From Actinomucor elegans (lineage: Eukaryota; Mucoromycota; Mucoromycetes; Mucorales; Mucoraceae), in NCBI GenBank assembly GCA_026027325.1, contig JAMSLZ010000010.1, forward strand, positions 186,001-250,000: a stretch of 64,000 nt of DNA. Direction: 5' to 3'. Made by a program: the position numbers and the translations under genes. Below, in pieces: positions 24,140 to 35,334 of this stretch; within the stretch, counting starts at the first letter, position 1; the number at the start of each line of letters is the position of its first letter. The notes beneath the pieces were generated by a model. It worked only from the letters and a program-made list of their open reading frames with translations. It was not told where the DNA came from and ran no database searches.

Positions 24140-27100
24140 ATGATGGTTTCTACCACAAACGAACAGGCAACTATGGTTGCTGATCTCCTCAACAAGATCA
24201 ACACTGCCCCTACATCGGACGAAGTCGAACAAGCTGCTCAAGATCTCGCCAAACTTGTGCAAACCAAGGGTATGATTATGATCAAGACTTACAATATCCT
24301 TGAAAAGTTCTCTGCCTCTACAAAGAACAAAAAATCTGGCTTGGAGCGTGAAGGTGGCCTTATCGCTTTCAATGCTATGGAAGAAGTGATGCAACATGAA
24401 GTCGAACCTCTTTTATTGCAATATCTCGATAGTTTCCTCGATTTATATGCTGATAAGGGTGCCGTAGTCCAAGAAGCTGCTCAAGTCGCTTCTCGCACAC
24501 TTGTCGATATGATCCCCGCCGAAGCAACCAAGGCTCTCTTGCCTGTGCTTCTTAAAGGTATGGGTTTCGGTAATGGTAACTCTAAGAAGTGGCAAACTAA
24601 GATTGGTGCTTTGAAGTTGTTACAGCGTTTCACTGAAAGAGCTCCTGAACAGATCGGTGAATGTTTGCCCGAAATCATTCCTGCTGTTTCTGATTGTCTT
24701 GCTGATACCAAGAAAGAAGTCGCTACCGTTGCTGAAAAAGCCATGATGAAGATCTGTTCTGTCGGTGGTAACCCTGATATTACTCGTCATATGAAGGATC
24801 TGGTACTCTGTATGGGTAATCCTACCCGTGTCCCTGAGACCATCGAAAAGCTTGCTCAAACTACCTTTGTCGCAGAAGTTAATGGCCCTACCTTGGCTAT
24901 CATGGTGCCTCTTTTGACTCGTGCTTTGAATGAACGTTCCACCACTGTTTTGCGTCAAACTGTAGTGATTACTGATAATTTGTGTAAGCTTGTTCGTGAT
25001 CCTCGTACTGCAGCTCAATTCTTGCCTCAATTGTTTCCTGGTATTGATCGTCAAGCTGAAACTGCTGCTTTCCCCGAGATCCGTGTATTGGCTAACAGGG
25101 CCAAGCAAACTTTGGTGGATGCTGGTGGTGTTACTGAAAAGTCTGATGCTGACGGTACTTTGACCGAAGTCTCTATTGAAGAAGCGTCTGCTGCTGTCAA
25201 GAAGGCCGCTACCAAGGTACAAGGCTTCCTCGACTCCTTTTTCATCTCCTATGTTTCTTATCTCGGTACGATTGCTGCCGACTTTGCCCGTCAAGAGATG
25301 TTTCTCAAAGAGAACTGGCTCAAGATGTTCACTCCATATCTCAAGGCATTTATTATGAAGTCTGATATTCCTGCTGTCGTAACTGGTTTCTTTGATGAGA
25401 TTCATACGCTTTACAAGAGCCGTAATCAAGATACAGATGATTCCGCTATTGATGAACAAGAAGGCGAGGAAATCTGTCATGTCGAAGATTTCTCTCTTGC
25501 TTATGGTACTCGTTTGTTATTGAGTCATACTCGTCTCAAGTTGCATCGAGGTCAACGTTATGGTCTTTGTGGTCAAAACGGTGCTGGTAAGAGTACTTTG
25601 ATGAATGCCATTCATGCTGGTAAGGTCGAAGGTTTCCCTTCTCAAGATCAAGTTCGTACTGCTTTGGTCGATTACAACTCTCAAGCTGCTGATCCATCTC
25701 TTCATATTGTGGATTATGTTGCTGCCGATGAACTTTTGAAGGGTCTCCCTCGTTCTGAAATCGAAAAGTCCCTTCGTGATGTTGGTTTCGATGATGCCCG
25801 TCTTGAAATGTCTGCTTCTGCCCTCTCTGGTGGTTGGAAGATGAAGCTCGAGCTTGCTCGTGCTATTCTTTCCAAGGCCGATATTCTCTTGTTGGATGAA
25901 CCTACCAATCACTTGGATGTAGATAACATTAAATGGCTCGAGGACTACTTGAATGCTCAATCTCAAGTTACTTGTCTCATTGTATCTCACGATTCTGGTT
26001 TCTTGGATAATGTCTGTACTCAAATCCTTCACTACGAAAAGAAGAAGCTTCGTCTTTACCATGGTAACTTGTCTGACTTTGTCAATGTCTATCCTGCTGC
26101 TCGCACTTATTATTCTCTTGATGCCTCTACTATCGAGTTTACTTTCCCCAAGCCTTCTGTCTTGCAAGGCGTTCGATCCAATACTAAGGCTATTCTCAAG
26201 ATTACCGATTGTACTTATACTTATCCTGGTAACAAGAACCCTTCTCTTTTCAATGCTTCTGCCTCTCTTTCCTTGTCTTCTCGTGTTGCTGTAGTTGGCC
26301 CTAACGGTGCTGGTAAGTCTACTATGATCAAACTTTTGACTGGTGAAACTATTCCTCAAACCGGTGTCGTCTGGCGTCACCCTGCTCTTCGTATTGGTTA
26401 CGTTGCTCAGCATGCTTTCCACCATTTGAACCAACATCTTGAAAAGACACCTACTGATTATTTGCAATGGCGTTATTCTACTGGTGAGGATAAGGAAGTA
26501 GCTGAAAAGGAGACTCGTATGTGGACTGAAGACGAAATGAACCAAATGAACAAGCTTATCCCTGTCAATGGTGAAGAACGTCAAATTGAAACTTTGTTGG
26601 GCCGTACCAAGCTCAAGAAGACTTTCCAATATGAAATCAAGTGGAAGAACAAGCTTCACAAGTTCAACAGTTGGTTCTCTCGTGAAAAGTTATTGGAATT
26701 GGGTTTCCAAAAGTTGGTTCAGCAATTTGATGATAAGGAAGCTTCTCGTGAAGGTTTATTGTATCGTGAATTGAGTATTCCTCATATCCGTCAACACTTT
26801 AATGATATTGGTCTTGATCCTGATATTGCTCAATACACCAAGATGAGTGCTCTTTCTGGTGGACAAAAGGTTAAGGTTGTGATTGCTGCTGCCATGTGGA
26901 ATAACTGTCACATGTTAGTGCTTGATGAACCTACCAATTTCTTGGATCGTGAAGCTCTTGGTGGTCTTGCTACTGCTATCAAGAAATGGGATGGTGCTGT
27001 CGTTATGATTTCTCATAGTAACGAATTCGTTGATGCTCTTTGTCCTGAAAGCTGGAAGTTGATTGCTGGTAGACTGTACAAGGATGGTATTTCTTCTGTT

Positions 27101-27265
27101 GATGATGAAACCAAGATTGATGAAGAAAAGGTCAAGGCAAAAATCTCTAAGAAGAAGAAGAAGACGAGAAACGAAATTAAGATGCAAGAAGAACGTCGTC
27201 GTGCCCGTCATTTGAAGTGGTTGATTGAAGGCGGCACCAAGGAACCTGATACTGAGAGTGATTAA
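24140..27265 (+). CDS. YEF3: Translation elongation factor 3 (EF3), ABC-F-type ATPase
   Basis: Single uninterrupted ORF of 1041 residues. Domain order: N-terminal HEAT repeats (about 1-320), four-helix bundle, first ABC module with Walker A GQNGAGKST (about residue 477), signature LSGGWKMKLELARA and Walker B ILLLDEPTNHLD (about 585), second ABC module with Walker A GPNGAGKST (about 720), a chromodomain-like insert (about 815-865, YEIKWKNKLHKFNSWFSREK), signature LSGGQKVKV and Walker B MLVLDEPTNFLD. The tail is basic (KAKISKKKKKTRNEIKMQEE). EF3 is an essential fungal factor that hydrolyses ATP to help release deacylated tRNA from the ribosomal E site. Codon use is strongly biased (GGT, GCT, CGT, AAG), as for very highly expressed genes, and the lack of introns contrasts with the neighbours. 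Secure. Confidence 0.97.
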   Translation: MMVSTTNEQATMVADLLNKINTAPTSDEVEQAAQDLAKLVQTKGMIMIKTYNILEKFSASTKNKKSGLEREGGLIAFNAMEEVMQHEVEPLLLQYLDSFLDLYADKGAVVQEAAQVASRTLVDMIPAEATKALLPVLLKGMGFGNGNSKKWQTKIGALKLLQRFTERAPEQIGECLPEIIPAVSDCLADTKKEVATVAEKAMMKICSVGGNPDITRHMKDLVLCMGNPTRVPETIEKLAQTTFVAEVNGPTLAIMVPLLTRALNERSTTVLRQTVVITDNLCKLVRDPRTAAQFLPQLFPGIDRQAETAAFPEIRVLANRAKQTLVDAGGVTEKSDADGTLTEVSIEEASAAVKKAATKVQGFLDSFFISYVSYLGTIAADFARQEMFLKENWLKMFTPYLKAFIMKSDIPAVVTGFFDEIHTLYKSRNQDTDDSAIDEQEGEEICHVEDFSLAYGTRLLLSHTRLKLHRGQRYGLCGQNGAGKSTLMNAIHAGKVEGFPSQDQVRTALVDYNSQAADPSLHIVDYVAADELLKGLPRSEIEKSLRDVGFDDARLEMSASALSGGWKMKLELARAILSKADILLLDEPTNHLDVDNIKWLEDYLNAQSQVTCLIVSHDSGFLDNVCTQILHYEKKKLRLYHGNLSDFVNVYPAARTYYSLDASTIEFTFPKPSVLQGVRSNTKAILKITDCTYTYPGNKNPSLFNASASLSLSSRVAVVGPNGAGKSTMIKLLTGETIPQTGVVWRHPALRIGYVAQHAFHHLNQHLEKTPTDYLQWRYSTGEDKEVAEKETRMWTEDEMNQMNKLIPVNGEERQIETLLGRTKLKKTFQYEIKWKNKLHKFNSWFSREKLLELGFQKLVQQFDDKEASREGLLYRELSIPHIRQHFNDIGLDPDIAQYTKMSALSGGQKVKVVIAAAMWNNCHMLVLDEPTNFLDREALGGLATAIKKWDGAVVMISHSNEFVDALCPESWKLIAGRLYKDGISSVDDETKIDEEKVKAKISKKKKKTRNEIKMQEERRRARHLKWLIEGGTKEPDTESD

Positions 27266-27460
27266 TCGCCTTTTCTTATTTATTATATCATATCATCCAT
27301 TAATACTACTACTGCTTTCATTCCCTATTATCATCCTTGCCTTTATATCATTAGTCTTTCTTGCATATAAAACTCACCTTTTAAATATAGAATTTGAATT
27401 AAATAAAAAATAGAATATTTTTTGAAACTAAGTTCCTCTTTTTTTTTTTCCTTCACTAAT

Positions 27461-30400
27461 ATGTTCTTGGGCTTTACTAGACACGGAATCTCGGTGGGAT
27501 CCAGCAGAAGAGTCCGTGCAGTGACATGGTTATTCATTATATGGACATGTGCAGCCATGACACTCATGTTTGACGCGTACTTTCTGCATACCTCTGTATC
27601 CGTTATTTCGCCTTTACAAAGGAAAGACGCGCACAGCTGCGCTATGAGTTACGCATACCCTACCTTTATACCAGTTCATCAACAGCCCAACTCTACGTTT
27701 GCTGGCAAATACAAATTGTATCTATATCGCGAGGGATATCTTGACGCGCCCGAGAAAGTATGGGTTATCCCTGTCAAAATTAATTCAAAAGTTAATCCCT
27801 TTCCATCATAGCTCTATGGTACACCAGCACTATTTATACCAGGTCAAGCTGGAAGTCATAAGCAAATAAGATCCTTAGCTTCTGCTAGTACTCACTTGTA
27901 CCATCAAGGCAAATCACGTCAAAATATAGATTATTTTACGGGTAAAAGCACTATACCTCGGATCTTACACGCAATCTAACATCAATTACAGTTGATTTGA
28001 ACGAGGAACTTTCAGCTCTCAACGGCCAAATACTCCTGGATCAAGCTGAATACATGAACAAAGCCATTGAGCTTATTCTATCCCTCTACGAGCACCATCC
28101 TCAGAAGCCTGATTCGGTTATTATCGTGGGTCACTCCATGGGCGGTCTTGTAGCGCGTACCATGTTCATGCTACCCAATTACGTACCTTCCAGTATTAAT
28201 ACTATCTTGACAATTGCTACACCTCATCTTACTGCCCCATTGCTATTAGACCCAACCATATATAAGACATACCATCAATTGACACATTATTGGAAAGAAA
28301 ACACGGATACAGCACTTAAAGATGTGACATTGATCTCTATTGCAGGCGGTTCTCTGGACAATATCATTCATTCTGATGGAGTCAATACTGCTCAGCTTGT
28401 ACCTGCAACGCACGGGTTTACAACATATACCACATCCATTCCTGGTGTATGGACTGGCGCGGATCATATGGCTATTTTATGGTGTAATCAGTTGATTCGA
28501 TTGCTGGCTACTACCTTGCTGGAAATTGTGGATCAAGGCAATCATTTAACTGTAGAGGAACGCATGCGTATATTTAAACACAACTTACTGGAAGGGGATA
28601 TAGTTATTAGAAATCAGAGTATGTAAGCCTATTGTTTCGCTTTATCAATTGCTCAGCCCTGACCTTTGTTAGTAGTAGAACAAGGCAAACGTATTGACTT
28701 GAAGCAATTTAAGCATCAGTACACTTTACCTTCATCAAATGCAAACGTCCTTTTTGACAAAGGTCAAGACAGTGTCTCTTTTATATACACTCATTCGCAA
28801 AAGATACAACTCCTGACAAATATAGAATCAAGATTTGATCATTGCTTTTCCTTGGCATTATGTAATAGCTCAACTACCCAGGTCTGCAAGCATATTCTAC
28901 CCAAGGTTACCGTTATTCCGTCTGCCTCTGCTGAGCAGTTGATGGATGCAACACCTTTTCGTTTACTAAGCATAGAGCAAAACGAAAACTTTGATTCAGT
29001 GGCTATTATCAAACATTGTACTATCAAAGACGCCCTAGAAACACCGTTCATACAAGCATACACTACATCTAGTCAGCCCATGTTGTATTTTAATCATGTC
29101 TGGGGTACGTTCCAAAGATATGCTGAGTCTATTTGTTACTTATACGTTTGACAGACATTATGATAAAGGGGCTTACCATCGATGTCGATACATACCATTC
29201 CTCTTTTGTATTTCCTCATATCCAAAACTCGTTATTTGCGTTAGATGTTCAAATAGTCTCTGTAAACAACCAAAGTGACCGAGTGCCATTGTATAAGCCT
29301 ATGATGAAACAGCAAACCAACAACCAAGAAACCAAGTATTATCGCGGTCTTGAAGCTGGAATCTCAGACCGAATCACATTTCATCAAGAACCAGGCACCG
29401 GACACGAGGGACTCTCACTTGTATTCTTTCTAGATAACCAGTCCTTGCAGATCAAGGTCAAATTTGATTGGTATGGTACTATGGGCCGTTGTGTGCTTCG
29501 TTATGGAGCCATACTCATGAATTTCCTTTGGATATCTACCTTGCTTGTACTATTAACGCAGCTTTATTCGTACTGTAGGAACGGAAAACGTAAGTCTCAT
29601 TCCTAAGAAAATGGTAGTAGCTAATTGTCTAATTATAGGTGAGTTTATTGCGTTTAATGTTGCACTTGTACGCTGCTTAGCAGGCCCATATATACAGTTA
29701 GCCGTGATTTTGTCAGTTACAACTCTCTGTCAATGCTACTTTTACAACAACAGTCCTGAAACCATCCATAACCGATTCTTTTATTATGTTTCTGTTATCT
29801 TTAGCAAACATATATTGTTTGCAAGCGATGATTGGATGTTGACTGGATTACTTGGTTTAGCATTCACTTTGGGCATTGGTCTCACTGCCATTTTTTGGTT
29901 TGCCATATCCACGCTAGTATATATTCTCAGTACAATCATCCCGCTTAGACTCTTTGCGAGCAAATCCACCTCTTCACCAACATATTTCGTCATTCAGCTG
30001 TCTATTGTAGTAGGCTTGCTAAGTTTTGTGCCTCCATCAGTCATTTTCACTGTCTATTACATTGTTTGGTTATTGATGACAGGCATAGCTCGTGCTTCTG
30101 CCAAATCTGATTTACCTTCTTTCCAAAATGTATATCATTATCGGTTATCCTGGCTTGTCTATTTGACTTCGTTCTTGCCATATTATGTTCCACAAGTTAT
30201 TGTTTATGCAAAGGATCTGCTGATTCGTTGGAACTACCATCCTGTTTCTTTTACGTTGCTCTTGCAGGATACGCCTTCACTATTAACTTTGGTTTATTTG
30301 GTAACTATAGGAAAGAATCCAGATAGCTTGGAACTAAAGTAAGTTTGTTAACTTCCCTCCCAAAAAAAAAAAAAAAATAAGCACAGCTCACTAATCTTTT

Positions 30401-30514
30401 CCCTTTTGTATTCGTAGATCACTTAGACCTCTTATTTATATCATGAACTTGATGATCATCTATCAGTTACTGTTTGGTTTCCTTCATCCTTTTATACTAT
30501 CCCATCTTATCTAA
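27461..30514 (+). CDS. BST1: GPI inositol-deacylase (PGAP1/Bst1)
   Basis: Seven exons (27461-27757, 27812-27941, 27992-28618, 28673-29104, 29155-29589, 29639-30338, 30418-30514) give 905 residues. The start ATG at 27461 leads into a signal-anchor (VTWLFIIWTCAAMTLMFDAY). The lipase domain has LFIPGQAGSHKQIRSLASAS and the nucleophile elbow VGHSMGGLVAR; NTILTIATPH follows. The C-terminal third is a set of hydrophobic membrane segments, ending LLFGFHPFILSHLI-like after a short last exon. PGAP1/Bst1 removes the inositol acyl chain from GPI anchors in the ER, needed for efficient export and quality control of GPI proteins, which fits the predicted GPI-anchored chitin deacetylase in this window. The first donor is uncertain: GTATGG at 27758 (used here) and GTCAAA at 27773 both keep the frame. 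It begins 196 bp after EF3 on the same strand. Confidence 0.92.
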
Positions 30515-30629
30515 ACCATAATAAAACTACACGTACATTTAATGATTAATACACACAATACATCTGTTGTTGAGGCGAGAGACAAGCGACAGTTTATGGT
30601 TCTTTATTAAAAAAAAACAAATAGCTGAT

Positions 30630-31941
30630 TTAGACAGAAGCTTGGATAGCGGGTTCAACGAAATCCTTGGAAGCCTTAGCACCAGTGTCATCACCAGCGG
30701 CAGCAGCACCACCGTGGAGAGCCAAGAGAGCAGAGACATCGAACTTAGGTGCCTTGAGGATCTTGACCTTACGGGTGTAGGTGTTTTGAAGAGGGTAAAT
30801 ACCTTGACAGGCCTTTTCAATACGGACAGCGATAGCATCTTGAGCGGATTGAGAGGCAGAAGAGGTAACCTTGGCAACCAATTCCTTCAAGTCACAGGCA
30901 ACAGCTTCCTCAGTCATGATCTCGAACATCTTCTTACGGATTTGACGGATTTGAGCAGCTTGAGCGTAAGTGGTCTTCTTGATTTGGTTACGACGACGAG
31001 AAGTGAAAGAGACAGCAAAGAGACGAACAAGATAACCATCGGTAGTCTTGACATCAACAAAGGCCTCAATGAGAGATTGCCACTTCTTGACCATGGAACG
31101 GAGCTTATCAGTGGTCATATCCATACGGTAGAAGTTGGTAAGACAGTTCTTGCCTTGGATTTCGTCGACCTTCAATTGGATCTTACGGAAAGAACGAGAC
31201 TCGTCCTTGGAGAGGTCACCGAGAGACATCTCGACAACACGACCCTGGAGAGAGTCGTTGGCGTTACGAAGACCTTGAGTACGGTTGACAAGAGTCTTAC
31301 CGACTTGACGGACTTCGAACATGGAAGGAGCCTTGATATCATACCAATCCTTACGGGTGAAGGGGTCAACGCTAAATTGAAGGAAATATCAATACATGAA
31401 CAGCTCTTTAGCTCTTTTAAATGCTGACAAGTTGAAAGAATGAAACAGTAGTGATAAAGAGTAATCGATCAAACAGAATTTAACGCGTTCTATGTGTATA
31501 TCACGGTGCTCTAGTTACTGTAATACAATACAAGCTGAACTGATCAGTTGAAAAAAGAAAAGATCTCGGTCATAAAGTATATGTACTGCGTTCAAGCGTT
31601 TCATTCAAGTCGAGATTCTGATGATTCTAGTTGATTAAGCTTCAAATTTGAATGCTGGTACTCTTTTTTCTACATCTGTCCATTCTCCCAACTAGTACAT
31701 TCATGAATTATATAGTCTACTTACACCTTCTTCTTCAAACCCTTCTTTCCCTTAGAAAGACGCCTAAATTAACAAAATGGTTAGCATTAAAATGTCAAAA
31801 TGGACTTCCATAAAAAAAGACTTACTTATTCTTGCCGACAGCTGTATATTGCAAAATCAATCAATGGAAAAGATGAATGAACCATGTTAGTTATGTCTTG
31901 ATTTGGATGGATGGATGGATGTTTGCATATACATTACCCAT
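30630..31941 (-). CDS. RPS1: 40S ribosomal protein eS1 (S3a)
   Basis: Four exons: 31938-31941 (just ATG+G), 31826-31841, 31725-31763 and 30630-31371, giving 266 residues. The N-terminus [19 protein letters not shown] followed by [19 protein letters not shown] is diagnostic of eS1 and appears only with these tiny exons. The body has [40 protein letters not shown] and [20 protein letters not shown]. eS1 sits on the head/platform of the small subunit near the mRNA exit. Intron 3 (31372-31724) is 353 nt, far longer than the typical 50-60 nt here. The acidic/alanine C-terminus ([13 protein letters not shown]) is ordinary. Strong codon bias. Its 3' end converges on BST1 (115 bp). Confidence 0.95.
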
Positions 31942-33881
31942 ATTAACGATTTAAAAGAAGGATCTCTATTGTTGGGTGCCCAGATTGCAGTTATCAACTC
32001 TCAATTCCTCGAAATCAAGCCAAGCCTGTGACGGCTTTTCGCCCGGTGCCTAGGCTTGAAAAAATTGCACTGAGGCTAGTAAGCACTGGGTGGCTTTTTT
32101 AAACACCGAATATCACCACCAAAAAGAGTATGTGCTCTGCTTAACTTTATATATTTTTTATATGTATACACATATATGACATCTGGATATATATATATAT
32201 ACTACGAATTACAATATATATGGTTGGTTGGTTTATTATGCCACTAAAATGACACTCATATCATTGAACAAGAGATACAAGGTATATCATTATATGAATG
32301 ATATATTTAAGAATTCTAATTGGCTGTCTGTATTAGAAGACTCCCAAAAATTTGACTTCGATTTTAAACTGACATTTGGATAATAACAGTGTCCATACAT
32401 AAAAAAAAAAAAAAAAAAAAATAGCTTGACACCCTTTGTAAAGAATTTAATTGCGTATCTAATGGTATGCAATACATCATTTTTTACTGAATTCAAGGAT
32501 TTTTGTAAAGTGAAAAGTTGATTTCTCTGTTTTTAAAAAGCATGGTTGTAACTTACATGTGGTGAGCGCTAAGTAAAACTAATGAATACTCCAATATACT
32601 AAAGCTACGTTACATATAAACTATTATCTCTAAAACATGTTTAAGTTTTACTAAAAAAAAAAGTATAACAGTGCCAGAGATTTTTAGATTTTTTTTGTCA
32701 ATGAGCAATGTTGGTTCCGTTTTCAACATCTTATATTACTTAATCATTCTGGCTTCATGTCGCTTTTGGTAGCTAGTACATATCCAATATTAACTACTGC
32801 ATCTCGAGTATTACTTAACAAAAGTATAATGTGTATATTGGTGGTTGGCAATCAAATGCGTACATCGTATACATCTTTGCTCTAATAATCAGATCTGGCT
32901 ATTCTCGAGCAAATAGCACATCTAACATGTAGTCTTTACTTACAATGAACTGTTGTATCTATGGAAACATTTATATAACCTTAGTACAGTGAATGTATCG
33001 TGTTTTTCAATAATTAAGAGCAAACTATATACATATCTCATGATGGTTTTTATATCATTCGTTAGCATCGGTCCAATAGAGCAGCTTAATATTGCTTCCT
33101 GTTGAGCTTGAGCAGTGCAATCAATACGATATATCTATCGATTATTGACAATAGACTCTTCATATTTCTAATATAATCTACCCTTTAAATTCTTGTTACT
33201 CAGATTGACTTCAAGTAACACGAAAGTCGAGTCTATTAGTCGTGAATATCCAATCAGTTTCATATGTCTACTGCTGAGTTTTTGAAGCATGCCATCTCCT
33301 TCTTCGTGTTATGCTTGCAGCTTTATCTACAATTGATTTTCTACTCTAGTTAATACATGCTACTATCGTCTGGCAATAAGATAGCTTATGTATATGAACC
33401 AGTTCACATTAATGAATGTCAAGCATCCAAGTTGTGGAGACCATGTATTTGCAGGCACAAAAAGACTTCAGATCGTTTATCATTATCACATTTAAACAAT
33501 AATCAATCAGAGCCATACATATATTAATAAGCTGGTGTCTTCTTGAGAAATACTTGCTTGAGAGACAATCATATTTTTCCATAGATAGATACTCACTTGC
33601 AGTGAAATTATATTCTACTATTAGATGTTTTCTCTATGTCTCAATCGCCGTGTCTTCCGCTTGGCCTTATCTTATTACCAAAGAATAGCAACCTTTGTAA
33701 AGCACTCCAATTCCTTAATATTGGTTTCTAATTCATATACATGATATTTAAATTGGCTATAAGCAAAAAGGCAACGCAGGCACCATACAGGCTAGTTTTA
33801 TTTGGTATCGGTAATACAAAATTAAACAAAGTATGACGTCGTAATAGTATAATTTGATCTGGTACTATAGTCGAATAGAGA
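31942..33881. other. Spacer upstream of eS1
   Basis: The first about 170 bp upstream of eS1 are GC-richer (GCCGTC, CCTAGGCACCGGGCG on the coding strand) than the rest, as is common for ribosomal-protein promoters. Beyond this are long A/T runs (for example A24 at about 32399-32421), an (AT)n stretch near 32190, and one repeat copy (32880-33010). I see no gene. Confidence 0.5.
32880..33010 (-). repeat. Dispersed hairpin-core repeat, diverged copy
   Basis: The minus strand reads ACTACATGTTAGATGTGCTA then TTTGCTCGAGAATAGCCAGATC. Further along on the plus strand, TACAGTGAATGTATCGTGTT (about 32984-33004) matches TACAGTGAATATATCAAGGT next to the copy at 35.8 kb, so the homology extends beyond the core. 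Weak on its own. Confidence 0.35.
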
Positions 33882-34100
33882 CTACGCGTCGTTGTGTTCG
33901 TGTTCATGGGCTGCTCTCTTTTCATGCACCACTTCAATATTGTGTTTCAACTGCTCGTCAATCTTTTGAAGGTTTTCTTCTTCGCGTTTTAAAGCAGCGA
34001 TTTCTTCACGAAGCTGTTGTTCCGTCTTGATCAAAGTATTGGTAGACATTTCACGCTCGGGGGCAGGGCGTTCAGAGTGTTCGTTAATAGGGCCAGTCAT
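33882..34100 (-). CDS. Small coiled-coil protein (72 residues), divergent from uS3
   Basis: Taking the ATG at 34100, the product is 72 residues: MTGPINEHSERPAPEREMST, then a strongly heptad-like helix (TEQQLREEIAALKREEENLQ, KIDEQLKHNIEVVHEKRAA) and a His/Glu tail HEHEHNDA. It shares a 230-bp intergenic region head to head with uS3 (34331). The frame is open upstream to 34268, but the leader before 34100 looks like non-coding GC-rich promoter. Composition and position support a real gene, but I recognise no family; the helix could form a dimer or a tether. A second ATG at 34049 (MSTNTLI) is possible. Confidence 0.55.
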   Translation of the reverse strand: MTGPINEHSERPAPEREMSTNTLIKTEQQLREEIAALKREEENLQKIDEQLKHNIEVVHEKRAAHEHEHNDA

Positions 34101-34330
34101 GTTTCTTGAAAGTAAATAAAAAAAGAAAAGAAGCAAGGCATTCCTTTCATGGCGTTTATATTGATAATTCCCCAGGTACAGAGATCTGAGACAATTCGTC
34201 TCGGTCCGGACATTTAAAGGTTCGGCGTCCGAGGATCTGATTTCCATTTTTGGGATCCTAAACATCAACTTGAAGCTACTACCAAGAATCCATCCAACCC
34301 TCCCTTTTTAACGTACCCACATATATAACC
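34101..34330. promoter_or_regulatory. Bidirectional promoter between the coiled-coil gene and uS3
   Basis: A 230-bp head-to-head spacer. It contains a locally GC-rich block with a broken inverted repeat, CTCGGTCCGGAC (about 34200) facing GTCCGAGG (about 34227), and a pyrimidine-rich leader (CCATCCAACCCTCCCTTTTT) just upstream of the uS3 start, as in translationally regulated ribosomal-protein mRNAs. Confidence 0.35.
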
Positions 34331-35334
34331 ATGGCTGCTGCTCAAATCTCCAAGAAGAGAAAGGTAACAGAATCAATCAATAAAGATATCAATTGATTTA
34401 ACCATGTAATCGATGGATGATACTCATTATTTTTTTCTCTATCTAGTTCGTAAGTTGACATTTCCGCCATTCATTCACCAATACAGTCTTTATGAAAATT
34501 CGAAATTAAAAAACATTCAATTCAATATAGGTCGCTGACGGTGTCTTCTACGCTGAATTAAACGAATTCTTCACTCGTGAACTTGCCGAAGATGGTTATG
34601 CTGGTGTCGAAGTTCGTGTCACTCCTGCCCGTACTGAGTAAGTTTCTTGATATATCAACCAAGGTGAACATTCGTATTAATACTTGCCATAGAATCATTA
34701 TCCGTGCCACTCATACACAAAACGTTCTCGGTGAGAAGGGTCGTCGTATCCGTGAATTAACCACCCTCGTTCAAAAGCGTTTCAAGTTCCCCGAGAACGC
34801 TGTTGAGCTCTACGCTGAACGTGTCCAAAACCGTGGTCTCTGTGCTATCGCTCAATGTGAGTCTGTCAAGTTCAAGCTCCTCAACGGTTTGGCCGTCCGT
34901 CGGTAAGTACCAATATGTATAATTACAGAAAACGTATATTAATCATTACATATAGTGCCTGTTATGGTGTCGTTCGTTTCGTTATGGAATCCGGTGCCAA
35001 GGGTTGTGAAGTCGTTGTCTCCGGTAAGGTTCGTGCTGCCCGTGCTAAGGCCATGAAGTTTGCTGACGGTTTCATGATCCACTCTGGTAACCCTGCTCGT
35101 GATTTCATTACCACTGCTGTCCGTCACGTTGATTTGCGTCAAGGTGTTTTGGGTATCAAGGTCAAGATCATGTTGGATAACGATCCTACCGGTCGTAACG
35201 GTCCTAAGCAATGTCTTCCCGATATTGTCACCATCCTTGAACCTAAGGAAGATGCCGCTATCACAGAACCCTCTGCTCAAGATTTCAGACCTGCTCCTGC
35301 TGCCGTCGCTACTGAAGCACCAGTTGAGGCTTAA
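34331..35334 (+). CDS. RPS3: 40S ribosomal protein uS3 (with a 3-nt micro-exon)
   Basis: Five exons (34331-34363, 34447-34449, 34531-34637, 34693-34902, 34956-35334) give 243 residues. The sequence [30 protein letters not shown] is typical uS3; the KH domain follows ([20 protein letters not shown]), then [39 protein letters not shown] and [20 protein letters not shown]. The conserved residue between KKRK and VADG (Phe in animals, Leu in yeast) is encoded only by TTC at 34447-34449, flanked by AG and GTAAGT, that is, as an exon of three bases between introns of 83 and 81 nt. Without it the protein would lack one conserved residue but stay in frame. uS3 lines the mRNA entry channel. Strong codon bias. 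Confidence 0.95.

Noticed and set aside
24620..25480. 286-codon minus-strand ORF inside EF3
   Set aside because: Same codon-bias shadow effect; no promoter, family motif or splice evidence.
25517..26659. 380-codon minus-strand ORF inside EF3
   Set aside because: Shadow of EF3, whose strong codon bias (few codons whose complement is a stop) leaves the antisense frame open.
30567..31427. 286-codon plus-strand ORF over the eS1 gene
   Set aside because: Antisense shadow of a highly biased ribosomal protein gene; eS1 on the minus strand is unambiguous.
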